A stretch of DNA of 64,000 bases, taken from Dermacentor variabilis. Lineage: Eukaryota; Arthropoda; Arachnida; Ixodida; Ixodidae. Numbering within the stretch: the stretch's first letter is position 1; each line of letters starts with the position of its first letter. Of the stretch, positions 55,934 to 64,000 are shown piece by piece. The position numbers were made by a program, and so were the translations under genes. The stretch lies in NCBI RefSeq assembly GCF_050947875.1, contig NC_134569.1, positions 189,468,067-189,532,066 on the forward strand, in the 5' to 3' direction. Below the pieces are notes generated by a model, which worked only from the letters and a program-made list of their open reading frames with translations, ran no database searches and had not been told where the DNA came from.

Positions 55934-55936
55934 TAA

Positions 55937-57520
55937 GACATTTAGAGGCAAACATTCTGTCTAAGCTAAGCGTCTGCATAAAGTGCTTACTACGAATTAA
56001 TTATTTTTGCCTTTTTATACCACTAATGTCAAGAAGGGAAAGTCGCTACTCACATTTACCGTTGGAGCTGCTTCTTTCTCGGAACGTGACCGTCAGTGGA
56101 GGGGCGCCTGGCCCAGGAAGTATTACTGTTGCTGCGATCACTCTGACGAAGGTATTGTTCGGTCGTGGCGGTGCCCTATTGAAAGGTGCTGAGTGCATTG
56201 ACAGTTCTCGATCCACTATGTTGCAAAGTTTGTCCTCGGGTGTTACGGGTAATTGTTGTTGGCCCTTCCTAAAGAAATTATCACACGTTAGTACATGCAC
56301 CGAAAACCACCGGACAATGCAAGCACTACACGAGAAATATTTACTCACCTCACTCTTGTATCTCACGGATCCTGCAAGCAGCGCTGATTCTTCTCAGACG
56401 CAAGTATACCACTGTGGGCCGCAATTAGTTGCACTGCGTTATGGACAGGCTAGGGGTTGTCAGCTGTCCGTTAAAAGAAGGCCGCCGTCTTGCGTGCGCT
56501 CAACGGCGTGGATTCGATGCATATCCGACTAATTTGTGGCTACGGCTTCGAAAATAGGAATACTTGCGTTCGCACTTCTTAAGTTGCGGCAGATTTTGCG
56601 TTGTAAGCTAACAAAATGACGTTGCTTTACGCAGCATGCAAATGAGCTTTTATTAAGTGTCGTTTTACAAAACAAATTTGCTATACAGCCCCGGAAAAAG
56701 AGGTGAGAACGCGAAAGAAACAACCGGCCAATGAAGGGAGCTTCTGATTGGACTATCCAAAAAACGTCGTGCATACGCAACCACTATTTCCAAAATCGCT
56801 TACGTCACGCGAAAATTTATTGGCATAAAAAATGGCGTTTGTACAAAATCGCACCCCAGGCATATTTCTGCCATCTATCTCCGCGAGGTTCCGTAGGAGT
56901 GAAACTTATGAGGCTGAGCCGGCAAACGCGGTTGAATCTCGCGTGCGCGAGCGAGGAACGCCGCCCAGATGCGTGCCCTCCTGTGGCGCGCGAGGCAGGG
57001 GGGTCAGGCGCGGGAGGACGGGCGTTCTTTTCTGCCGGCTCCTGCGGTGCTTCGATGTCCTGCTTGCAGGGCGCTTCCTACAGATTGCAGACGACCACTG
57101 CGTCTACTACGGCGTTGGCCACGCGAATCGCGGACGCCATAGTAGACGCCTTTGGCGGACACTGTTGGGACGCGCTGTCGGCGCTCGTGTGTCTTGAAAG
57201 CGGTCTGCGATGTGGCTAAAGCACGCGCCCGCGCGGGCCTCATCTTCTACGTGATCTGCGATGTTTGCAGAGTGCGCGTAGTGCCGGTAGCTTCGCATGT
57301 GCTGTGCTTTCGACGTTTCGTGCGCGTTGAAGCGACAGTTGCACGGAGGTCAATTGGATCGCTGCTGCTGCCGCCGTTCCCAACTCCAGCGTTTTCACAG
57401 ACACTTTCCGCTGTCATCGAGCGATGTGTGTTCATGTTTACCTGTGCGCTCGTGACACCGTGCTGGCTAATTAAGTTAAAACATGTTGACGGGCTAGTTC
57501 GTTTGAATCCATGATAGAAT
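55937..57520. other. About 1.6 kb without recognisable genes
   Basis: Open frames (for example plus 55753-56532 and 56731-57219) show no domain and overlap frames on the other strand. A local inverted repeat (GTCTACTACGGCGT / ACGCCATAGTAGAC) lies at 57100-57150. Confidence 0.45.
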
Positions 57521-57521
57521 G

Positions 57522-57616
57522 TGTGAGCGCGACTGGACAAAGACGCACGAAGAAGCAGACACACAAACACGGCGCTGTCTCCGTGCGTCTGTTTATTTCT
57601 ACGTCCTCGTTCAGTC
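57522..57616. repeat. Inverted-ended repeat, possible Penelope-like terminus
   Basis: GACTGGACAAAGACGCACGAAG at the left pairs imperfectly with CTACGTCCTCGTTCAGTC at the right, around a CGGCGCTGTCT core. From memory this resembles the terminal region of tick Penelope-like elements. Weak identification. Confidence 0.35.
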
Positions 57617-57620
57617 ATGC

Positions 57621-58570
57621 TTACATATTCTGTCATTGTTAATTTAGTTAGTAAACGAATGTTTATTTATTTTATACAATCATGGCTGGGACGTGACATT
57701 TGCCATGACATACGCACTAGACACACATTTAATCAGTCAGAAACGTGGAGCCGCCATGGCGGCGGGGAAGCGTGCTCGACTCTCACCCCAGAGATCCGGG
57801 CTTCATTCGCACCCAGACCGAAATGTGCCCAGTTTTCTTTTTATATACAATAATTTACGCTGTTTACACCTACCTCCCCGAGAAATTTAACGTCAAAAAA
57901 GCATTTTTCGACGTGTCTTCTCATTGCGCCTTCGGACATATTTGGTAAAACCTTTCAGTCATGCCGACTATACGCCAACGGATTTTCGCTTGATGGAGCA
58001 TATAATACTGTCGCGTTTAAACGGCGTCTTTGTAGAAGCACCAATTAAGAATGCACACGCCGTGAAAGAAGGGACTGCGCGATATCTCGCGTTTATGAGA
58101 TCGTGCTCGGCGAATCCACGGCTGCCCTTCAACGCCGGGGCACGCAGCATCTGTTTGCTGCTAAAACCCCTTGATAATTTGAAAGAAGCGACACTCTCCT
58201 CGACGCGGCGCTTTACTCCTCGATTGTCCTCGCCCGCCGGCTGCGCGCGCTGCGCACGGCACGCTTTTTCTCCTGGGCTTCCGCGGACGGGCCGCAGCAT
58301 TCCATAGAGGCCCGTTATTTTTGGCCAGTTGCGCGCCGCATTAGTCTTGAAAATTTTGAGAAATGCTGATAACACCATCGATAATGCTGAATGCAACGTT
58401 TATGAGGAGGTTGGTTTTTTCTTAAAGCCGCATGAATGGTGTATACTGATGTAAAATAAGGCGAGTGCTATACTCGGACAATTCTTCTGCCACATGATGA
58501 GATACTTTGCGTTGTGTGTCTAATCTAGTTCTGATTGTGGCATATCCCTCTGCGTGTGCTTTATTAACCG
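57621..58570. other. No recognisable gene; possible SINE at 57745-57900
   Basis: A GTGCTCGACTCTCACCCC...GGGCTTCATTCGCACCC arrangement at 57768-57815 may be tRNA-derived, but the promoter boxes are poor. The rest is unassigned. Confidence 0.3.
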
Positions 58571-58709
58571 AAAGCCTTAGATCTGTTTCAAGGTCGCGTT
58601 GTGAAGTATAGAAAATATTACGTGACCCAACAAAGGCCGGAAGCCAACCAAAGCATGTCAAGCCGTGTATAAGAGATGAATACTGAATAGCAGAGTTCCT
58701 TAATGATTG

Positions 58710-58925
58710 ATTAGTGTTTGTATTAAAATTAATTAAGGTGTATAAAGGATGATTAAAGTGTATTAAGAAGACTTAAGGTGGGTTAAGGTAGATGAAGGTG
58801 GAATAAGGTGCATTAAGAAGAATTATGGTGGAGTAGGCTGGATGAATGAGGTTTATGGTGGATTAAGGCCGATAAAGGAGGTTGAAGGTAGATTAGAGTG
58901 GCTTAGGATGAAATACGTTGCCGTG
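58710..58925 (+). repeat. Degenerate ~12-bp minisatellite (left arm)
   Basis: Repeated variants of TTAAGGTGGATA and GATTAAGGTGKA with a loose period of about 12 bp. The complementary array lies at 59585-59890. Confidence 0.8.
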
Positions 58926-59295
58926 CTAAACATTATTGCCTGCAGAATATTCTCTGCATAACTACATCATGACCACAGCCTTCGTAATCAAAACGGATTG
59001 ATGCAATGGTTTGCGCTCGTGTTAAATCACTGGAAAAATTTCCCCACAGGACAAAACAGCAGAAAGGTGGTTTTAAAACATTCTATATTAAAGCGAACAT
59101 TCGTGGCCTCCGCCTAGATGCCGATATCAACAGCAAGCGTGCGCGACCATATGAACACCTCCTGTACATTGCCTGTATGCGCCAGAAAAACAAATATTCC
59201 GTCCACTGACGCGCACATGCAAGTGCAGTTCAATACAAATTCCAAAAATCCAAGGTGTCCTATGTGCCGCCTAGGAGATACGAATGCGAAAGCCT

Positions 59296-59582
59296 TCTGG
59301 GTGGATGGATGGAATAACTTTAATGAAAGGCGCTGCGAGCTACGGGACGCAAGGTCCCATAGAGCGGGCTACTCCCACGTTGGGACCGGGAGTTGTAACT
59401 CGCTGGGCGCATCGTCGGCTCGCTGGACAGCCCAGAGCTGCTCCGCAAGACCCGTGCTGCGTAATGCTTCTTGTAGCCTGGCGAAGTCTTGATCCTTGTT
59501 TGCGTGGGTCCGACCACACGGCCAGAGCAAGTGATGCACGTCTAGTGTGCTATGGCAATTTTCGCAATATGATGCCTTCTAC
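59296..59582 (-). mobile_element. Family B-like LINE 3'-end fragment
   Basis: On the minus strand it ends ...TTCATTAAAGTTATTCCATCCATCC, matching the tail style of the 8.1-9.0 kb LINE fragment. The preceding 250 bp is 3' coding/UTR sequence (GCCCAGAGCTGCTCC, GGACCTTGCGTCCC region). Inserted in the spacer of the foldback element. Confidence 0.6.
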
Positions 59583-59584
59583 AG

Positions 59585-59890
59585 CCTACTGTAATTCACC
59601 TTAATCCACCCTAATCGGTCCTAATCCCCCTTCATCAGCCTTATTCCACCTTAATCCTCCTGAATACGCATTCATCCTTGCTGATGAATATTAATCTTCC
59701 GTTATACACACTAAGCTACCCTAATCGGTACTAATACTCCTTCATTAACCTTAATTCACCTGAATCCACCCTGTTGCACTTTAATCTTCCTTCATCCACC
59801 CTAATCCTCCGTAATACAGCTTAATCCTTGTTCATGCAACATAACAGACCCTAATCATCCTTGATCCACCTTAACGGAATCATTACTTAA
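59585..59890 (-). repeat. Degenerate ~12-bp minisatellite (right arm)
   Basis: Repeated variants of CCTTAATCCACC; the inverted counterpart of 58710-58925. Confidence 0.8.
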
Positions 59891-60028
59891 TCCTTAATTA
59901 ATTTGCCTAATCAATAATCTGTTATACACGGCGGGACATGTTTTGGGTCGCTTCTGGCCTTACTGGGTCACGTAATATTTTCTGTTCACAAGGCGACCTT
60001 TAAACGGAGATCTGAAGGATTTCGCCTT

Positions 60029-61380
60029 AAAACTTAAAAAAACTGCAATGTGAACTAGCTAAAGCTCATCACCTTGCAATATCACGGTGATACTCGCCAC
60101 TAACATTTTCCGAGCCTACATTCATTGCATGACTGACGCAAACATCGACGTAAGCTCAATAGCTCAACAAGCCGCTATTTCAATTCTCAGTAAAACAGGC
60201 AACGGATCCTAACAATCGCGAAAAGTGCGATCGAGGGATGGTATCTTCGAACATAAATGTTGGCAGTGGAAACATAATCTATACTGCTGCATTTCCGACT
60301 GAATAACAACAGTTCGCGGCGTGCGAGGTGAAGTCCCGGCAGAATATTAAGCATACTGAGTACAACCCCATTTCTATGCAACATGCAAATTGCCACAGCA
60401 AGAACGCTGGTGAGCAGGCCGGAAGAAGTAAAAAATACAGCGTTGATACCAGAAATAACATGCCTCACCTCGCAAACAACAGTGTTCTTTGTCGAAACAA
60501 AGTTCTTGCAGTCAAAGTTATGCAAGCCGTCAGGCTTTCCTTTAGGTATCATAAAAACTGCGTAACCATCTTCGGGCTTCTTGCTGCATATGTGCAACAG
60601 CACGACATAGTGCTGGCACATAGCACAGGAAGCAGCGTACAACTTTCGGTGCACTGAGCTAAACGCCGAGACAGCAGAGCTGAGGAGAAACAAGGCACAG
60701 ACGAAAAAGAAAAACACAAAACACAAGCAAAACGCGCGATCCGCGCGTTTCCAGCGGCAACGGCAGGGAGACCAATTGTCGTGAAGAAAAACGGGCACAA
60801 GACCGCTTCCCGCCGGGGATGGGGGCGGGTGGTGGTGACGCGCACGGCGTGGAGGAGACGAGGAGGTTGCGCAGCGGCAACAGATTTGAGAGTGGCGGTA
60901 CTTTCAAATTTTCAACGGACTTAGTGCTGCGTTCGAGCGCCCCCGTCATACAACGCGGGCCGCGTTCTCACGACGACGCAGCTGTCCGCGACACCCTTTT
61001 GTCGGCCAGCGGCCACTTCAGTCTTACGATGCCTCCCCACCTACCCTGCACGCCAAAGCCTGTCTCAGCAAGCCCTCGGTACGTCGACGTTTATATTTTC
61101 TGTTGCGCGTTGCAGGTGTGTGATGATCAGATTGCCAACACGTTCGCGAAGGCGAGGTCGCTTCGGCTCGAAAAAGTTTTAAAAAGAACGATTTTACTCA
61201 TTTTCTTTGTTAACAAGCCGCGTTCCGCCCCCTGTCGCTTGTCTTGATGGGCTTTATACGTATAGTCACGGCCGGACCGAATACGAGACGTTCATTTGAA
61301 GGATCGGCAGTTGCGCGCAGGCGCGAGTAAGAGCGGGCGTGATAGAGAACTGATAGCTTTTGGTCCTTGAATATGCCTCT
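60029..61380. other. About 1.35 kb without recognisable genes
   Basis: No domain in any frame; open frames overlap on opposite strands. Confidence 0.5.
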
Positions 61381-62526
61381 CTCTGCCTAAGCACAACGGA
61401 GGAGGTTTCTTAGCGCGTGTTGTTGCGTTTGTCCCCTAGACATGCCGGTGTTGCCGCTGCTGGCTGCCCGCGCGGTGAGGCAATAGTCACGGACGCCCCA
61501 TTTTATGATCGCTGTGTCTGGAGCGGAAAGGTTCTGACTGGTGTTGTGTAAGTCGTGGATCGCTTTTTTAGTCGCGACGATTGGATTTTTTACAACTGCT
61601 CCAGGAGGGCACATGTAACCGGCAAACGGAGGTCTCAGGAGAGCACCTGCGGTTATAATAAGTAAGGCAGGTGACGCAGGGATCTCCAGGCCACCCTAGG
61701 GGTAACGCGGGGTTCAAAGCTGAAAGCAGGGCGGCCCGTGGGTTGGGGCCACGTAGCCCGAAGCGTGCCGGGGGGTGTTCGCATAAAAAATTGGCTGTGC
61801 GCGATAGCGGACAGCCGATCTTATTTTCTACCGCTGGCACGCGCAGGCATCAGCGAGCCCCAACACGCGGACCAGTCCGGCTTCTAGCTTTGGTGTCCCC
61901 GTTGCTGCGTTGGTGTCCTGGAGGACCCGCCAACAATGCGAAATAATGACACCTTGCTACCATTAGTAAACAACACGATTGAATAAATATAATTACGTCC
62001 AGCCGCCAACTTGTGACGCTAAGTTCAGCACTGCCGCGCCCCGCCACTTCTGCAACACCAGTCAGAACTTTGCCTCTGAAGGTACGTCGCAAAGAGTTTC
62101 TCGCGCGTGGGGCGCTGGTGCTGAGTCAGTCATCGTCACCGGCGGCATTTCGGCCACTTGCGTTCAACCGTGGCTGCCAAGGCGCTCTTGTAGATATTCA
62201 ATATATGCGGCCCGGGCTCTACTACAGTGGAATACTACTACAGGAATATCTGTGATGCTATGTACGTTACATCGCCGTAAGGCGCGAGAAAGCTGTCGTC
62301 CTCCACGATTGACTTCGCACGATCTCTGCAGCTGCGAGACAGTTTGCCCGACGCAGCGGTCGCCAAATCGGGCGTCAGTGCCCGCTGCTTCACCTATTTT
62401 ACTGCGCCGGCAGCCAGCGTCCGAGCGCAAACAAACTCGACCCCCTCCGTAATGCCGGCGCGCCTAGGGACAAACACCTACAACACGCGCTAAGAAACCT
62501 CCTGCGTAGTGCCTAGGCAGAGTCAT
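61381..62526. mobile_element. TIR element candidate (~1.15 kb)
   Basis: Left 61381-61448 and the reverse complement of 62459-62522 share CTCTGCCTA, GCAC, GGAGGTTTCTTAGCGCGTGTTG and GTTTGTCCC, a TIR of about 65 bp. The interior frames lack a recognisable transposase. The target duplication is not resolved. Confidence 0.6.
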
Positions 62527-62960
62527 TTATTCTAGGAGGAAAAGCCCCCAGATTTTCTGCCTTGCGCCCGTCTTACTCGCGTGAAAAAGGCTCACGGTCG
62601 TTCCTTCTTGGGGCATTCGCTATCGCTTCGGACACAATGGGAACTCTTCTCCGAGGGTAACTTTACTGACCTGACTTTACTAGGTAACACGGAGTTTAGT
62701 GTCACACATTACTTCCCCTACTTCTCTGGCTTCTGGATTGGATTGGCGCTGCTCACTACATGCTTGGGCGCGCTTTTCCGAGCGCAGATTAATGTGCGTC
62801 TGGTATCCGCACTAGGCTTTTATACGATTGCTTGTCGCTGCTTTCATTTCCTCCGGTTTAAGTCGGCGCGGCTTGGTGCAGGCGCACAGACTTCGTGCGC
62901 GCCTGCGTTTTTTGCACTGGTCTTTGAACACATCGCTCGCTGCTCGCGCTTATATCTAAG
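62527..62960. other. No recognisable feature
   Basis: Unassigned DNA before the Merlin-like region. Confidence 0.5.
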
Positions 62961-63108
62961 GAAATGCTGCGCCGCGGGCGTACCGTGTATATAAGCGCGC
63001 AGCAATGCCGGGCAACATTCATACAAAAGCAAAGGGTCAGAAAACTACGCTTTGTTTTCCATTACTTTGTCATGTACTTTCACATTGGGTAGCGCCGAGC
63101 GACCGCTT

Positions 63109-63633
63109 CTAACAAACGCTGACATGTGTCTTTGCAGCGCGTGTGGCCATTAATTGACTCCCACCACAGCCATGTGAGGTGCGACTCCAGCAGCGGTGCA
63201 GCCGGCGGAGAGGAGGTGGCGCTTCACTTTCTGCATGCCAATAACTTTCCATTTTTTTTTGCGTGCGAACGCCCGTGATCGGGCCCACAAAGTTCACGCT
63301 GTGGTTTAGTTTCCCATTCCAGATTTTGAGGCACGCTCCGTTAGCATCGACTAAGTTCGGGATGCAGTTGTATGCGGCCCATTCATCACTGTGGATGGTG
63401 GTCCCTGGTTCAACGTTGGATGCAATAATGGGGCCAAGCGTCGCCGCGTCTCGTCTGTCGACCTTGAATAGTAGGAGCTGCCCGGTGGTCACGCAGATCA
63501 TGTCGAATGCCCATGGTCCACGATCTGCAATGCCGCCGTGATTTTGGCGGCTCGGCGGAACGTTGTCGCCCGTCATCAGGCGGCCTCGATTGTGTTTTCG
63601 CTTGCCGCGAAGGAGGCATTTATCAATTTGCAC
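63109..63633 (-). pseudogene. Merlin/ISXO2-like transposase, catalytic core
   Basis: Minus-strand frame of 174 codons: MQIDKCLLRGKRKHNRGR (first catalytic Asp in QID, normally followed by Glu, here Lys), GGIADRGPWAFDMICV, LLFKVDRRDAATLGPII, EPGTTIHSDEWAAYNCI (second Asp in HSDEW), NHSVNFVGPITGVRTQ, then MESYW with the expected catalytic Glu. A T-run at about 63251-63260 shifts the frame after QKK, so the C-terminal LWW block appears in another frame. The N-terminal region normally preceding the core is missing, because upstream sequence is the inverted copy of the 3' end. The protein would cut and rejoin transposon ends; this copy is dead. Confidence 0.8.
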
Positions 63634-63686
63634 AATCCTCCGAGGTCACCGAGAGGGGGTCGCACCAGCGGCTCGTCCCGCACGAC

Positions 63687-63889
63687 CTATCACGGGCGTT
63701 CACACGCAAAAAATAGAAAGTCGTTGGCAGAAAGTGAAGTGCCACCTCCTCTCCGCCGGATGCAGGGTAACTGCACCGCTGGAGTGGCACCTCACATGGC
63801 TGTGGTGGGAGTCAGTTAATGGCCACACGCGCTACAAAGACTCATTTCTGCGTTTGTTAGAAACGATCGCTCGGCGCTACCCAGTGTGA
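63687..63889 (+). pseudogene. Inverted copy of the Merlin-like transposase C-terminus
   Basis: The plus strand encodes PITGVHTQKIESRWQKVKCHL, then HLTWLWWESVNG and FLRLLETIARRYPV, ending at a stop near 63889. It is better preserved than the minus-strand counterpart (63100-63300), with no frameshift, and retains the catalytic Glu in IESRW. It has no catalytic Asp residues of its own. Confidence 0.8.
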
Positions 63890-64000
63890 AGGTACATGAC
63901 AAAGTAATGGAAAAGAAAACGCAGTTTTGTGACCCTTTGCTTTTGTATGAATGTTTCCCGGCATTGTTGCGCGCTTACATACACGGTACGCCCGCGGCGC

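Larger units (their letters stand above)
58571..60028. mobile_element. Foldback element with minisatellite arms
   Basis: The left arm (58571-58930) is the inverted partner of the right arm (59583-60028). Shared blocks include AAAATATTACGTGACCCA, AAGGCCRGAAGC and CCGTGTATAA. Each arm continues inward into a degenerate array of about 12-bp units (GATTAAGGTGGA on the left, its complement on the right). The spacer includes a LINE 3' fragment (59296-59582). No transposase is visible. Confidence 0.7.
62980..64000 (-). mobile_element. Merlin/IS1595-like DNA transposon with self-inverted 3' end
   Basis: Central transposase coding on the minus strand (63633-63290) is flanked by inverted arms (about 62980-63285 and 63687-64000) that each contain the transposase C-terminus and downstream sequence. 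The right arm continues past the window edge. The identification rests on the transposase sequence below. Confidence 0.75.

Noticed and set aside
56731..57219. 162-codon Ala/Gly-rich frame
   Set aside because: GC-rich DNA open in several frames on both strands; no recognisable domain or start context.
60187..60798. 203-codon minus-strand frame with hydrophobic N-terminus
   Set aside because: Overlaps equally open frames on the other strand and includes low-complexity Phe/Ser runs; no family recognised.

Overview
This window looks like intergenic or heterochromatin-like DNA from a eukaryote, most probably a metastriate hard tick. The evidence is RNase H-bearing non-LTR retrotransposons of the kind abundant in Rhipicephalus and Dermacentor, a Ruka-like tRNA-derived SINE, Ty3/Gypsy elements, a Penelope-like GIY-YIG endonuclease, and no bacterial-style operons. 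The species call is inference from remembered families. I found no intact host gene. Almost everything identifiable is transposable-element (TE) DNA, mostly decayed. The only long intact frame is the C-terminal part of a retrotransposon ORF2 at the left edge.

Layout, 1-21 kb: a stack of nested insertions. The oldest layer is a minus-strand Gypsy element (2985-3376, then 18091-20675, LTR about 20676-20970). A full-length plus-strand non-LTR element (family A, 3377-18090) sits in its RT gene; the Gypsy reading direction resumes on the far side and a near-perfect 13-bp target-site duplication (TSD) flanks the insert. That element is split twice. One insert is a 5.6-kb DNA transposon with terminal inverted repeats (TIRs) of about 670 bp (5262-10875), which itself carries a non-LTR fragment (8123-8970). 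The other is a second non-LTR element (family B, 13263-17862) with a perfect 13-bp TSD, which itself carries a TA-flanked MITE (14702-15374). Two more family A copies lie at the left edge (1-2112 and 2113-2984).

21-25.8 kb: a Penelope-like 3' end, a MITE candidate and a broken THAP-domain coding fragment. 25.8-33.4 kb: a structurally complete but dead Gypsy element (180-bp LTRs, ATAT TSD, PBS, PPT) inserted in ORF1 of a plus-strand non-LTR element whose endonuclease region follows. 34.5-37.4 kb: a minus-strand RTE-type element. 38.2-39.2 kb: a minus-strand family B-like 3' end.

39.4-48.7 kb: a second decayed Gypsy element (LTR, pol) mixed with a minus-strand non-LTR element and two nearly identical 1.15-kb elements in opposite orientation (39791-40936 and 45650-46797). 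48.7-64 kb: sparser DNA with a TTAA-flanked foldback MITE, SINEs, a THAP remnant, a Harbinger-like MITE, a 1.46-kb foldback with minisatellite arms, another TIR element and, at the right edge, a Merlin/IS1595-like transposase whose 3' end is duplicated in inverted orientation.

These elements do not cooperate as a pathway; they are layered insertions. Reading-frame continuity and TSDs across the insertion points let their relative order be read directly.
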